Source: Pseudomonas sp. BP8
GTDB taxonomy: Bacteria; Pseudomonadota; Gammaproteobacteria; Pseudomonadales; Pseudomonadaceae
DNA length: 64,000 nucleotides
NCBI RefSeq assembly: GCF_017875955.1
Contig: NZ_JAGINK010000001.1
Coordinates: 1,588,001 to 1,652,000 of the forward strand
Reading direction: 5' to 3'
The notes under the pieces were generated by a model. The model did not search any database. It saw nothing but the letters and a program-made list of their open reading frames with translations, and was not told where the DNA came from. Made by a program: the position numbers and the translations under genes. The number at the start of each line of letters is the position of its first letter. Position 1 is the stretch's first letter. Positions 1 through 10,507 of the stretch are shown here, in pieces.

Positions 1-192
1 GAGGGTGATCGCTGCGGCCTGGCCGTGCTGCTTGTAGCAAGTACCGACCTTCTGCCGCTCCTGGTCAGTCATCAGCGGCAGGTTGACCGTATGCGGGAAC
101 GCGCCCTTGGCGAATTCGACCGGCGCGCGCATGTCCATCAGCGGCGTGTCGCTGAGAAACAACTGATGAAAATCGGTGCAGTCGTGGCGCAT
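1..192 (-). CDS. selU: tRNA 2-selenouridine synthase, N-terminal part (cut by window edge)
   Basis: The first 64 codons are visible and the rest lies outside the window. The start [20 protein letters not shown] followed by [13 protein letters not shown] is the N-terminus of the SelU/MnmH rhodanese domain. The enzyme replaces the sulfur of 2-thiouridine at the tRNA wobble position with selenium, using selenophosphate. The ATG overlaps the selD stop codon by one base (TGATG), so selD and selU are co-transcribed and probably translationally coupled. The catalytic cysteine and the P-loop domain are beyond the window. The identification rests on the N-terminal sequence plus its selD partner. Confidence 0.9.
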   Translation of the reverse strand, partial: MRHDCTDFHQLFLSDTPLMDMRAPVEFAKGAFPHTVNLPLMTDQERQKVGTCYKQHGQAAAITL

Positions 193-1226
193 CAGTGCAC
201 CTCGACCGCGTAGCCCTGTCGTTCGACCAGCACACCGATGGGCGCCAGATTCAGGCCAAGCTCGGCGGCAACCGCGAGAAACTCGCCTTCGCCCTCCGGT
301 GCGACCGCCACCAGCAGGCCGCCACTGGTCTGCGGGTCGCACAGCAGGTGCTTCTGTTCGTCGTTGAGCGCGCCGATCTTGTGCCCGTAGCTGTCGTAAT
401 TGCGCAAGGTGCCGCCTGGCACGCAGCCTTCAGCCAGATAGTAGTCAACGCCTGGCAGGCGCGGCACGGCGGCGTAGTCCAATTGCGCAGTCAGGCCGCT
501 GCCCTCGGCCAGCTCCACCAGATGGCCGAGCAGGCCAAAGCCGGTGACGTCGGTCATGGCCATTACCCCAGCAAGCTTGCCGAAGCGGCTGCCGGGGGTA
601 TTGAGGGTGCACATCCAGTCGCGGGCGAGGCCCTTGTCCTGCTCGCGCAGCTTGGCTTTTTTCTCGGCCGTGGTGAGGATGCCGATGCCCAGCGGTTTGC
701 TCAGGTACAGGCGGCAGCCGACGGTGGCGGTGTCGTTGCGCTTGAGGTGACGCTTGTTGACCACGCCGGTAACGGCCAGGCCGAAGATTGGCTCGGGGGC
801 GTCGATGGAATGCCCGCCTGCCAACGGAATACCGGCCTCGGCGCACACCGCGCGACCGCCGCGGATCACTTCACGGGCAACCTCGGGAGGCAGCACGTTG
901 ACTGGCCAGCCGAGAATGGCGATGGCCATCAATGGGTCGCCGCCCATGGCGTAGATGTCGCTGATGGCATTGGTGGCGGCGATGCGGCCGAAATCGTAGG
1001 GGTCGTCGACGATGGGCATGAAGAAGTCGGTGGTCGACACTACCCCGCGTTCGTCATCCAGGGCATACACGGCGGCGTCGTCGCGCGAGGCGTTGCCGAC
1101 CCACAGCTTGGGGTCGAGGACCTGCGTGCCGCTCTCGGCGAGGATCACGTCCAGCACCTTCGGCGAGATCTTGCAGCCACAGCCGGCGCCGTGGCTGTAT
1201 TGGGTCAGACGGATCGGTTCGCTCAT
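192..1226 (-). CDS. selD: selenide, water dikinase (selenophosphate synthase)
   Basis: A 344-residue protein, the usual SelD length. It makes selenophosphate from selenide and ATP, the selenium donor for SelU and for selenocysteine synthesis. The N-terminal active-site loop [10 protein letters not shown] places Cys16 and Lys19 at the positions of the catalytic Cys17/Lys20 of the E. coli enzyme, so this is the cysteine form rather than a selenocysteine form. AIRS-type features include DDAAVY, the GGDPLMA segment and [15 protein letters not shown] [13 protein letters not shown] chose the ATG at 1226 because a GAGG ribosome site lies just upstream and the family starts here, although the frame stays open further upstream. 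It is followed directly by selU and is divergent from an ABC importer. Confidence 0.96.
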   Translation of the reverse strand: MSEPIRLTQYSHGAGCGCKISPKVLDVILAESGTQVLDPKLWVGNASRDDAAVYALDDERGVVSTTDFFMPIVDDPYDFGRIAATNAISDIYAMGGDPLMAIAILGWPVNVLPPEVAREVIRGGRAVCAEAGIPLAGGHSIDAPEPIFGLAVTGVVNKRHLKRNDTATVGCRLYLSKPLGIGILTTAEKKAKLREQDKGLARDWMCTLNTPGSRFGKLAGVMAMTDVTGFGLLGHLVELAEGSGLTAQLDYAAVPRLPGVDYYLAEGCVPGGTLRNYDSYGHKIGALNDEQKHLLCDPQTSGGLLVAVAPEGEGEFLAVAAELGLNLAPIGVLVERQGYAVEVH

Positions 1227-1288
1227 ACGTACCTCAGATATTCGTGATGGGCGATTGTAGCAAAGCTGGCCTTTGCGCTCGGTGCTCT

Positions 1289-1294
1289 TATAAT
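1289..1294 (+). promoter_or_regulatory. possible -10 box of the ABC importer operon
   Basis: A perfect TATAAT hexamer lies 55 bases before the start of the binding-protein gene, in the 123-bp divergent region between selD and the importer. No strong -35 match is seen at 17 bases upstream (sequence near 1266 is CTGGCC-like), so this is only a candidate. Confidence 0.35.
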
Positions 1295-1349
1295 TCCCAC
1301 GGTCGGCGCATTCGCCGGCAATTTCCCCGCTATTGAACCGGAGAATCCC

Positions 1350-2204
1350 ATGCTCAAACGTCCTCTGGCGCTCGCTGCCGGACTGGTACTTTCCTGCTCC
1401 GCGGTCATCGCTCAGGCTGCTGAAATCCTGCGTGTCAGCGCCATTCCCGATGAAGCGCCCACTGAACTGCTGCGCAAGTTCAAGCCGCTGGGTGAATACC
1501 TGGAAGGCAAGCTGGGCATGAAGGTGCAGTTCGTGCCAGTGGCGGATTATCCGGCCGTGGTCGAGGCGCTGGCGAGCGATCGCCTGGACATGGCCTGGCT
1601 GGGCGGCTTCACGTTCGTTCAGGTGCACCTCAAGGACCCAACCGCCACGCCGTTGGTACAGCGCGAGCAGGATGCCCAGTTCACCAGTACGTTCATCACT
1701 GCCGACCCGGCGGTAAAGAGCCTCTCTGACCTCAAGGGCAAGACCTTTGCCTTCGGTTCGATCTCATCCACTTCCGGCAGCCTGATGCCGCGTTACTTCA
1801 TGCTCAAGAATGACCAGATCAAGCCTGAGGCGTACTTCAGCCGGGTGGCCTACTCCGGAGCCCATGATGCCACCGCAGCGTGGGTCCAGGCCGGCAAGGC
1901 AGATGCCGGGGTGCTCAACAGCAGCGTCTGGGACAAACTGGTCAAGGCCGGCAAGGTCGACACCCGCAAGGTCCGGGTGTTCGCCACCACGCCAACCTAC
2001 TACGACTACAACTGGACCGTGCGCGGTAGCCTTGATCCGGCCTTGAAAACCAAGATCAAGCAAGCCTTCCTCGACCTCGATCCGGCCAAGCCTGAGGACA
2101 AGGCGATTCTTGACCTGCAGGCGGCCAGCCGCTTCATCGAGACCAGCCCGGAAAACTACCAGGGTACCGAGCAAGCTGCGCGCGAGGCCGGGTTGCTCAA
2201 GTGA
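1350..2204 (+). CDS. PhnD-like ABC substrate-binding protein, putative selenium oxyanion (selenate) type
   Basis: A 284-residue periplasmic binding protein. Residues 1-24 form a signal peptide ([20 protein letters not shown], cleavage near AQA-A). The mature part begins [20 protein letters not shown], the fold of phosphate/phosphite/phosphonate-binding PhnD proteins, with the motifs [26 protein letters not shown] and [21 protein letters not shown] PhnD subfamily found beside selD has been annotated in public databases as a putative selenate ABC transporter binding protein; this copy fits by sequence style and by its divergent position to selD-selU. Substrate specificity is inferred from context only. 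It overlaps the ATPase gene by 4 bases (GTGA). Confidence 0.82.
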   Translation: MLKRPLALAAGLVLSCSAVIAQAAEILRVSAIPDEAPTELLRKFKPLGEYLEGKLGMKVQFVPVADYPAVVEALASDRLDMAWLGGFTFVQVHLKDPTATPLVQREQDAQFTSTFITADPAVKSLSDLKGKTFAFGSISSTSGSLMPRYFMLKNDQIKPEAYFSRVAYSGAHDATAAWVQAGKADAGVLNSSVWDKLVKAGKVDTRKVRVFATTPTYYDYNWTVRGSLDPALKTKIKQAFLDLDPAKPEDKAILDLQAASRFIETSPENYQGTEQAAREAGLLK

Positions 2205-2995
2205 GTATCTGCCTGCAAGGGGCCGGTCTGCGTCACGGCCTGGTCCGTGCCCTGGAGGCAGTGGAGTTGCGCATCGAGGCCGGTGAACGGGTGGCGATCA
2301 TCGGCCCGTCGGGCGCGGGTAAGTCCAGCTTGCTCAATCTGATTGCAACTGCCGTGCAGCCGAGCAGCGGTCGCCTGGAGGTGCTCGGCGAGCAGCCCTG
2401 GGCGCTGTCGGCGCGGGCTCGCCAGCGATTGCGTGCGCGCATCGGCCTGATCCACCAGGCTCCGCCCCTGCCGCCACGCCAGCGGGTGATCACGGCGGTG
2501 CTGGCCGGCCGGCTCGGGCGCTGGGGGATGGCCAGGGGCTTGCTCAACCTGGTCTACCCCACCGATGTGCCGGGCGCGCGCCAGGCGTTGGCCGAGCTGG
2601 GCATGGCCGACAAACTGTTCGTCCAGTGCGGCCAGCTGTCGGGCGGCCAGTTGCAGCGGGTAGGCATCGCCCGGGTGCTCTATCAGCAGCCTGAAGTACT
2701 GCTGGCCGATGAGCCGGTGTCGGCGATGGACCCGGTGCTGGCCGAGCACAGCCTGGGGTTGCTCAATCGGCATGCTCAGCAGCACCGGGTCACCCTGGTC
2801 GCTAGCCTGCACGCGGTGGAGCTGGCGCTGGCGCACTTCCCGCGGGTGGTGGGTATCCGTGACGGCCAAGTGGTGTTCGACTGCGCCGCCGGGCAGGTGA
2901 GTACGGCCATGCTGGATGCGCTGTATGCCAATGAACACCTGGTTGCGCCGCTCACGCCCATTGTTAGCCCGACGGTACAGATCCCCCGATGCTGA
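2201..2995 (+). CDS. ABC importer ATPase (PhnC-like)
   Basis: A 264-residue ATPase with Walker A GPSGAGKS at residues 35-42, signature LSGGQLQR near residue 147 and Walker B VLLADEP with a following switch histidine in ASLHAVELAL. It energises import of the ligand delivered by the binding protein encoded just upstream. The GTG start overlaps the upstream stop (GTGA), and the stop overlaps the next gene's ATG. It resembles phosphonate-type PhnC ATPases, but no phosphonate catabolic genes are nearby and selD-selU are, so a selenium anion is the favoured substrate (inference). Confidence 0.85.
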   Translation: MSICLQGAGLRHGLVRALEAVELRIEAGERVAIIGPSGAGKSSLLNLIATAVQPSSGRLEVLGEQPWALSARARQRLRARIGLIHQAPPLPPRQRVITAVLAGRLGRWGMARGLLNLVYPTDVPGARQALAELGMADKLFVQCGQLSGGQLQRVGIARVLYQQPEVLLADEPVSAMDPVLAEHSLGLLNRHAQQHRVTLVASLHAVELALAHFPRVVGIRDGQVVFDCAAGQVSTAMLDALYANEHLVAPLTPIVSPTVQIPRC

Positions 2996-3816
2996 GTGCT
3001 GATCGGCGCGATCCTGCTGCGCTGCCCCGGCTGCTGATCACGCTATTGTGCCTGGCGCTGCTCTGGCCGGGCCTCGGCTTGAGTGAGCTTGATCCTTCAG
3101 TGTTGCTGCAGGCGGACAATCGTCAGCAGATGGCCAACTTTGTCAGTGCCTTCTGGCCGCCTGCGCACGACCGAGATTTTCTCGCCCTGCTGTTCGAAGC
3201 CACCGTGCAGACCTTGGCCGTGGCCACTGCCGGCATGGCCCTGGCGCTGCTGCTGGCGATTCCGGCGAGCCTGGCGGCGAGCAGGGCGCTGTCATTGCGT
3301 GCCGCGTCCAGAGCTGGCCGGGCCGGTGTGGTGTCACGCCTGTTGCGACTGCCGGTGCGCGCTGTGCTGATTTTCCTGCGCAGCGTGCCTGAGATCGTCT
3401 GGGCGTTGTTGTTCGTGCGGGCAGTGGGCCTGGGGCCCACTGCCGGGGTGTTGGCCATCGCCATTACCTACAGCGGCATGCTCGGCAAGGTCTATGCGGA
3501 GGTCTACGAATCGGTCGACCAACGCCCTGCTCATGCGCTGTTGCAAGCGGGTAGCGGGCGGCTGATGGCGTTCTTCTACGGCATCCTGCCGACGGCGGCG
3601 AGCGAGTTGCTGTCTTATACCGTCTACCGCTGGGAGTGCGCGATACGCGCCTCGGTGGTGATGGGGTTTGTCGGCGCCGGTGGCCTCGGGCAGCAGATCG
3701 ACCTGTCGATGCGCATGTTCGCCGGCGCTGAGGTGGCGAGCATGCTGCTGACTTTCCTGTTGCTGGTGATGCTTGCCGATGGGCTGAGCCGGGTGCTGCG
3801 TGGGAGGTTGACGTGA
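2989..3816 (+). CDS. ABC importer permease 1 (PhnE-like)
   Basis: A 275-residue inner-membrane permease with about six hydrophobic segments, including ones near residues 10-28, 65-100, 125-160 and 240-265. The BPD-transport EAA loop is seen as YESVDQRPAHALLQAGSGRLMAF. The segment VVMGFVGAGGLGQQI is typical of PhnE/MetI-type permeases. Its start lies inside the end of the ATPase gene and its stop overlaps the second permease start (GTGA), so the four genes form one tightly coupled operon. It is paired with permease 2 to form a heterodimeric channel. Confidence 0.85.
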   Translation: MLSADRRDPAALPRLLITLLCLALLWPGLGLSELDPSVLLQADNRQQMANFVSAFWPPAHDRDFLALLFEATVQTLAVATAGMALALLLAIPASLAASRALSLRAASRAGRAGVVSRLLRLPVRAVLIFLRSVPEIVWALLFVRAVGLGPTAGVLAIAITYSGMLGKVYAEVYESVDQRPAHALLQAGSGRLMAFFYGILPTAASELLSYTVYRWECAIRASVVMGFVGAGGLGQQIDLSMRMFAGAEVASMLLTFLLLVMLADGLSRVLRGRLT

Positions 3817-4580
3817 GCCGGGCGATCAACCTGCTGTTGATTGTCGCCATCCTGGCGGCGGTGCTGGCGTCATTCAGCTACCTGGAGCTGGACCTGGCCG
3901 CCGTGGTCGGTAATGGCGGGCTGGCGCAGATGGGTGAGTACGCACTGCGCTTCATGAGCCCCGATCTGTCTGCCGAGCATCTGCGCGCAGTGTTGCAGGG
4001 GGCGTTGGAAACGCTGGCCATGTCCGGGCTTGGCACGTTGCTGGCGATGGTTCTTGGCCTGCTCTTGGCGCTGCCCGCCGCCGGGCGCTTCGGCTGGCCG
4101 CTGCAGGTGGCGGCGCGATTGCTTCTGAATGCCTTGCGGGCGATTCCCGAACTGGTCTGGGCGGCATTGACTGTGTTGGCGGCGGGGCTTGGGCCGAACG
4201 CGGGCACCTTGGCCCTGGCGTTGCACACCACTGGCGTGCTCGGCCGCTTGTTCGCTGAAGCGCTGGAAAACGCCCCAACCGAGCCAGCGGCAGCCATTCG
4301 CTTGCAGGGGGGTAGCCAAGTGGCGGCGTTCTGCTTCGGGACCTTGCCCAATCTCTGGCCGCAACTGTTGGCCTACGGCCTGTATCGCTGGGAAAACAAC
4401 ATCCGCATGGCCAGCGTGCTGGGCTTCGTCGGCGCCGGTGGGCTGGGACAGATGCTCTACACCACCCTGAGCCTGTTCCAGGAGGCTCAAGCCAGCACAG
4501 TGATCATCGGCATGCTGATACTGGTGTTGCTGGTGGACCTGTTGAGTGATGTGCTGCGCCAGCGCTTTGTACGGGCCTGA
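3813..4580 (+). CDS. ABC importer permease 2 (PhnE-like)
   Basis: A 255-residue permease homologous to the preceding one. It has several transmembrane segments, an EAA-type loop AEALENAPTEPAAAIRLQGG and the GLGQ segment ASVLGFVGAGGLGQML. The GTG start overlaps the upstream stop by 4 bases. It ends 14 bases before the convergent bestrophin gene, and no clear hairpin terminator lies between them. The two permeases probably arose by duplication and pair in the membrane. Confidence 0.85.
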   Translation: MSRAINLLLIVAILAAVLASFSYLELDLAAVVGNGGLAQMGEYALRFMSPDLSAEHLRAVLQGALETLAMSGLGTLLAMVLGLLLALPAAGRFGWPLQVAARLLLNALRAIPELVWAALTVLAAGLGPNAGTLALALHTTGVLGRLFAEALENAPTEPAAAIRLQGGSQVAAFCFGTLPNLWPQLLAYGLYRWENNIRMASVLGFVGAGGLGQMLYTTLSLFQEAQASTVIIGMLILVLLVDLLSDVLRQRFVRA

Positions 4581-4594
4581 GCGGGCATTGCTTC

Positions 4595-5485
4595 TCAGCG
4601 CACCAGCTCGCCACACTGCGCCTCTCGCTGCATCGACTCGAGGTTGCGCTCGATGGTCTCGCAGATGGTGTCCATCTGGATCTGGTGCTCGCTGAAGCGA
4701 AACGGGCTCTGCAGGTCTGTGCCAATCCGTTCTATCGCCAGCAGCATGAAACCGACCACCGTCGACGCCAGCGGCGTGAACCAGCCCAGCGACTCGACCA
4801 GGCCGATCGGCACGATCAGGCAGAACAGCGAAATGAACAGCCGCGGGAAATACACATAAGGGTAGGGCAGCGGGGTGTTGGCGATTCGCTCCATGCCACC
4901 CTGGGCATTGGACAGGTCTACCAGCGTCGACTCCAGCCGGGCCAAACGAATACTGTCTAGCCGACCAGCCTTGTACTCGCGGGACAGCAGTGCCGCCGAG
5001 CCACTGAGGATGTCGTTGGCGAAGTTGTTGGAGCGATTGCGCCGCTCGAACTCCTGGGGCGGGATGAACGCCATCAGTTCGTCCGGGCACTTGTCGCCCT
5101 TCAGGTGCGCCGCCAGGCAGTTCACATACGCCACATGCCGGCGCAGCAAGGTTGCCTTGACCGGGTTCAGGCCCTCGTCGCCATCATCGATCAGGGTCAG
5201 TACCTGGCGAGCATAACTGCGCGAACTGTTGACCAGCGCCCCCCACAGCGTGCGCGCCTCCCACCAGCGGTTGTAGGCACTGCTGTTGCGAAAGCTCACC
5301 AGCACCACCAGTGCCGAACCGAGCAGGGTCAGTGGCATCAAGGGCAAGGTGAACTTGCTGTTGAAGAACAGCATGAAGTCGATGGTGACCAACACATCCC
5401 AGATCAGCAGCCAGAACAGCGACCAGCCGATATAGCCGAAGGTCTTCACCACCAGGCGCAGCTTGCGCGCGATGATTTCTTTCAC
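4595..5485 (-). CDS. bestrophin-family anion channel (YneE/UPF0187)
   Basis: A 296-residue membrane protein of the bacterial bestrophin family, members of which form pentameric ion channels in the inner membrane. Recognisable parts are FNSKFTLPLMPLTLLGSALV, FRNSSAYNRWWEARTLWG (the conserved bestrophin block), LPYPYVYFPRLFISLFC and the C-terminal FGLALxRIGxxxQxPF-like segment seen here as AIERIGTDLQSPFRFSEHQI. I set the start at GTG 5485, with a GAGG site 8 bases upstream; the frame is open to about 5686 but the extension has no family resemblance. Its ion and role here are unknown. Confidence 0.85.
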   Translation of the reverse strand: MKEIIARKLRLVVKTFGYIGWSLFWLLIWDVLVTIDFMLFFNSKFTLPLMPLTLLGSALVVLVSFRNSSAYNRWWEARTLWGALVNSSRSYARQVLTLIDDGDEGLNPVKATLLRRHVAYVNCLAAHLKGDKCPDELMAFIPPQEFERRNRSNNFANDILSGSAALLSREYKAGRLDSIRLARLESTLVDLSNAQGGMERIANTPLPYPYVYFPRLFISLFCLIVPIGLVESLGWFTPLASTVVGFMLLAIERIGTDLQSPFRFSEHQIQMDTICETIERNLESMQREAQCGELVR

Positions 5486-5711
5486 AGGGTGAACCTCGAA
5501 ACGAAGCGGATGCAGCTTCCGACGCCTGGCTGCAGGTAAGGTTCGGTGCTGTTCGTCGAGGGAGTGTGTCCAGACGTTTTTGACTACTGCCTGCCGGGAC
5601 AAGACTGACCCCGACGTGGGAATCCTTCCAATACCCCTCAACGCCTCGACCTTGCATCGTACTGGCTGATGTCGGTCAGCCTTCACTACGACCGATCAAG
5701 GATTGATTTCT

Positions 5712-5727
5712 GTATCCATAAGGATAC
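5712..5727. promoter_or_regulatory. palindromic operator candidate of toxin-antitoxin module 1
   Basis: GTATCC-ATAA-GGATAC, a perfect 6-bp inverted repeat with a 4-base centre, ends 12 bases before the toxin GTG. Its position fits the autoregulatory operator bound by antitoxins of this type. Binding is inferred, not shown. Confidence 0.55.
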
Positions 5728-5739
5728 GATGGGGTGTGA

Positions 5740-6039
5740 GTGAATTATGACGTTTTACAGTCAGCTGAATTCAGACGCTGGCACCAAAGCTTGAGCGACC
5801 TACCCGCCAAATTGGCGATTGGTCGTCGAATCGAAAGAGTTTCTCTGGGGAACCTTGGAGATTTTAAATCGATTGGTGGCGGTCTGAGTGAGTTGCGCAT
5901 TGATGTCTCAAGCGGATACCGGGTGTATTTCATCAAGAGACACTTGAGAGTGATCATTCTTCTGGCGGGTGGAGATAAGTCCTCCCAGTCCAGTGATATT
6001 CAAAGGGCGAGGCTTCTCGCGAAGGAGGTTGCCAAATGA
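5740..6039 (+). CDS. type II toxin, RelE/ParE superfamily (addiction-module killer protein)
   Basis: A 99-residue protein with the pattern of the short Gp49/HigB-like killer family: FRRWHQSLSDLPAKLAIGRRIERVSLGNLGD, then GLSELRIDVSSGYRVYFI and the C-terminal LAGGDKSSQSSDIQRARLLA. Relatives are ribosome-dependent mRNA interferases. The start is GTG 5740, because an in-frame stop sits directly before the next upstream candidate. It overlaps the antitoxin ATG by 4 bases (ATGA). The region is more AT-rich than its neighbours, consistent with transfer. Cognate antitoxin downstream and a palindrome upstream complete the module. Confidence 0.88.
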   Translation: MNYDVLQSAEFRRWHQSLSDLPAKLAIGRRIERVSLGNLGDFKSIGGGLSELRIDVSSGYRVYFIKRHLRVIILLAGGDKSSQSSDIQRARLLAKEVAK

Positions 6040-6341
6040 ACCACGAATTGATTCCGTTTGACATGTCAGACCTCCTGGATAGTGATGAGGCTATCAGCGA
6101 GTACCTGACTCAAGTGTTCGCCGATGGCGACTCGGATGAGATTTTGCGAGCCATTGGTCATATTGCGAGGGCTCGTGGAATGGCAAACATTGCCCAGGAA
6201 ACTGGTTTGGGCCGGGAAAGTCTTTACAAGACATTTGGCCCAGGCGCCAAGCCTCGATTCGAGACGGTCATCAAGGTCATTCGCGCGCTGGGAATTGATC
6301 TACTTGCCCAGCCCCACGCGACCCCTTCTCGCTCAAATTAA
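6036..6341 (+). CDS. type II antitoxin, XRE-like addiction-module antidote
   Basis: A 101-residue DNA-binding antitoxin. After FDMSDLLDSDEAISEYLTQV, the helix-turn-helix covers about residues 47-90 (IARARGMANIAQETGLGRES, then LYKTFGPGAKPRFETVIKVI). This is the typical partner of the killer protein encoded just upstream. It neutralises the toxin by binding it and probably represses the operon at the 5712-5727 palindrome (inference). The toxin-first gene order is usual for this HigBA-like subgroup. Confidence 0.88.
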   Translation: MNHELIPFDMSDLLDSDEAISEYLTQVFADGDSDEILRAIGHIARARGMANIAQETGLGRESLYKTFGPGAKPRFETVIKVIRALGIDLLAQPHATPSRSN

Positions 6342-6417
6342 TCTGCGACCTGTGCACAAAGCAGCATCACATCTCTGATGTGGGAGAGGTCTTGCCGGTG
6401 CGCCGGACTGGTCGGAA

Positions 6418-6436
6418 GGGGCTGCAAAGCAGCCCC
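6418..6436. terminator. hairpin after toxin-antitoxin module 1
   Basis: GGGGCTGC-AAA-GCAGCCCC forms a perfect 8-bp stem with a 3-base loop, between the antitoxin and the convergent lipoprotein gene. No T-run follows on either strand, so it is either a weak terminator or a structural hairpin. Confidence 0.4.
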
Positions 6437-6484
6437 GGCTTACTCAAGCCAGACTGAGTCTCCGAGACCTTGAAAGGCCTCGCC

Positions 6485-7168
6485 TTAATGCCCCGCAGCA
6501 ACCACCACCACTTTTGGTGCCGACCCGGCAGGCGTCTGAGGTTTTGATTTTTGCGCGGTCAGGTACTGAAAGCGCCGCCATTCCTTGTCGATTTCATTGA
6601 ACGACATGAACACGCTGATGCGCTTGCTGTTGACCAGGTCCATGCGGTTGCGCGCCTGGAGCTCGTCCTTGGAGACGAACGCGATGTTTATCCCCAGCAC
6701 CTTGCCGTCTTCGGCAAACACCGGGCCGCCGGACATGCCTTTGACAATCGGGCCGTCATGCACCGAGTAGAACACGCTGCCCTTGGTGCCCTCCAGGCGA
6801 ACCAGGGGCGCGAGGGCGTGGCCTTTGCCTTGTACCGGTAGCATCAGGCTGTTGAAGCCGACCGCAGTCACGGCTTCGCCCGGCACGTAATCGCGCCATA
6901 GCGGCACCTGCGCCGCCTTGTGCTTGAAGAACACCACGTCACCCAAGCCCTCATGGACCACATCGGGCAGGAACGGGGTGTGTTTTGCGGTCACTGCATA
7001 CTCCTCGTTCCACTGGATGGCCGAGGCCATCAGCAGCAGCGGCAGCGGGCCGCGCGAGGTGACTACGAAGGCCTGGTCATAGACCGGGTCCAAGACGTAA
7101 GTAGTTGGCACTCCATTGCACCCACTCAGCAGCATCATTGCTGCCAGACAGGGCACGGTTTTGATCAT
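6485..7168 (-). CDS. trypsin-like serine protease lipoprotein
   Basis: A 227-residue protein starting MIKTVPCLAAMMLLSGCNG, a lipoprotein signal with lipobox LSGC (Cys17). The rest has a trypsin fold triad: His in VTAKHTPFLP, Asp in GLGDVVFFKH and Ser in KGMSGGPVFAEDGKVLGINI, the classic GxSGGP motif followed by the VxGI strand. It is likely a membrane-anchored envelope protease or a trypsin-fold sensor. I chose ATG 7168 because it gives a compact lipoprotein signal; a TTG at 7189 in the same frame is possible. It stands alone next to a toxin-antitoxin pair. Substrate unknown. Confidence 0.75.
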   Translation of the reverse strand: MIKTVPCLAAMMLLSGCNGVPTTYVLDPVYDQAFVVTSRGPLPLLLMASAIQWNEEYAVTAKHTPFLPDVVHEGLGDVVFFKHKAAQVPLWRDYVPGEAVTAVGFNSLMLPVQGKGHALAPLVRLEGTKGSVFYSVHDGPIVKGMSGGPVFAEDGKVLGINIAFVSKDELQARNRMDLVNSKRISVFMSFNEIDKEWRRFQYLTAQKSKPQTPAGSAPKVVVVAAGH

Positions 7169-7560
7169 GGTTCGGTAGATGCGCGTCAATTAAAGGGCGC
7201 CAGAATGGCTACTGGCCATCATCGGAGCAATACTTTTGTTATATATCCGACGAATGACAGAGTAGGTCTTGCCTGGGGCCTTTCCCAATTGATTTGCAGT
7301 ATCTCTGCTGGGGTATTCGCCGAACTTCAGGCGTCAGGGTTCTGCTGATCCAGATGTGGCACAACACGGTGGCTGGCAAGGCAGCCTGTACATAAGAATG
7401 ATTCTGGAAGTGTCGGCGGAATTGGGGCAGGGGCGAGTGTGGGCGCAGTTCATTGCAGGCCCCTGCCAGCTGAGCCCCCCATACCTGACCGTCCTCGAGG
7501 TGCCGGAACGGTTAGCCTGCGTAGGCAAGCACCTCATGAACAGAGCGTGCGTCTGGCCAC
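7169..7560. other. 392-bp stretch with no supported gene
   Basis: The region between two minus-strand genes has an AT-rich patch (about 7225-7320) that may hold the promoter of the lipoprotein gene. Short open frames on both strands here (for example 7356-7580) have no ribosome site or recognisable domain, and I see no clear repeat or RNA fold. Confidence 0.5.
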
Positions 7561-7779
7561 TCAGCTTTTGTCTGCGTTGAGCTTGCGCAGTTCTTCGTAG
7601 GTGGCTGAATGGACGAACCAGAAGCCGGAAACGATGCACCACATGAGGCTACCGCCCACGAGAATACCCAGCCCTGGCAACAAGCCACTGATAAACATGA
7701 CGACAAGTGCAGCCAGCCAGATCATTGCGAGGGATAAGTAGAGAACGATGTTGTTGACGCTGATGACGAAATCTTTCAC
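7561..7779 (-). CDS. small two-helix membrane protein, function unknown
   Basis: A 72-residue protein beginning VKDFVISVNNIVLYLSLAMI and containing two hydrophobic stretches (about residues 8-30 and 33-53, the second with GLLPGLGILVGGSLMWCIVS). The C-terminal end is charged (HSATYEELRKLNADKS). I chose GTG 7779 because an AGGGAG site lies 8 bases upstream; the frame is open to 7881 but that extension looks unlike a protein N-terminus. I do not recognise a family with certainty, and it has no operon partner. Confidence 0.6.
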   Translation of the reverse strand: MKDFVISVNNIVLYLSLAMIWLAALVVMFISGLLPGLGILVGGSLMWCIVSGFWFVHSATYEELRKLNADKS

Positions 7780-8012
7780 GGGCGTACTCCCTGCTGAAGG
7801 GTAATTAGCGATGCCCCTCAGGGCTCGCAGGTCACGTTGCAGCGACCGGGCGAGACTAGAGTGCGATTTGGACCGCCGCAATGGCTTGAAGGGGGGTAGA
7901 AGGCAGTTTGGGAAATGGACTACAGGGAAGGGGGAGATCTTAAAGTCGGCCGCTAAGTGAGCGACTGCACGCAGCCTCTAGCAGGCAGAGATGGGGGCGA
8001 TCCGTAGAAACT

Positions 8013-8036
8013 AAAAAGCCCGCTTTAGCGGGCTTT
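8013..8036 (-). terminator. Rho-independent terminator of tRNA-Leu
   Basis: AAAGCCCGC-TTTA-GCGGGCTTT is a perfect 9-bp stem with a U-run on the minus-strand transcript (AAAAA at 8013-8017 on plus), 44 bases downstream of the tRNA 3' end. Confidence 0.85.
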
Positions 8037-8079
8037 AGGGGGTTGCTGTAGACGCTGGTAGTCGTCTATGTGCTGCAAA

Positions 8080-8164
8080 TGGTGCCCCGAGGGAGACTCG
8101 AACTCCCACTCCTTTCGAAAACGGATTTTGAATCCGCCGCGTCTACCAATTCCGCCATCAGGGC
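8080..8164 (-). tRNA. tRNA-Leu (anticodon CAA)
   Basis: An 85-base class II tRNA including an encoded CCA end. The acceptor GCCCTGA pairs with TCGGGGC, the D-loop contains AATTGGTAGACGC, the anticodon loop is TTCAAAA (anticodon CAA, reads UUG), there is a long variable arm, and the T-arm is GGGAG-TTCGAGT-CTCCC. It is transcribed alone, away from queA. Confidence 0.97.
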
Positions 8165-8271
8165 TTGTGGCGCGCAGTATAGAGAGGCTCCCGCACTCGG
8201 TCAATCGGCTTTCATGGAGAATTTTCACGCGTTGGGCTAAACTTTGCGGCCCTGTCGAACCGAACACAATC

Positions 8272-10451
<2,180 letters not shown>

Positions 10452-10507
10452 CTGTCTATTACCGTTTGCCAACCCAACACGTTGCAACATAACAACTGGA
10501 GTGTCAC

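Noticed and set aside
2201..4580. Phosphonate (Phn) transporter assignment
   Set aside because: Family resemblance is real, but no phosphonate or phosphite metabolism gene is nearby and selD-selU are divergent, so a selenium anion role is favoured. Not excluded.
5486..5686. 67-residue N-terminal extension of the bestrophin
   Set aside because: The GTG at 5485 has a ribosome site and begins family similarity; the extension is not similar to bestrophins.
7356..7580. Possible 74-residue plus-strand gene
   Set aside because: No ribosome site, no domain, and it overlaps the start of terminator-like and membrane-protein sequence on the other strand.
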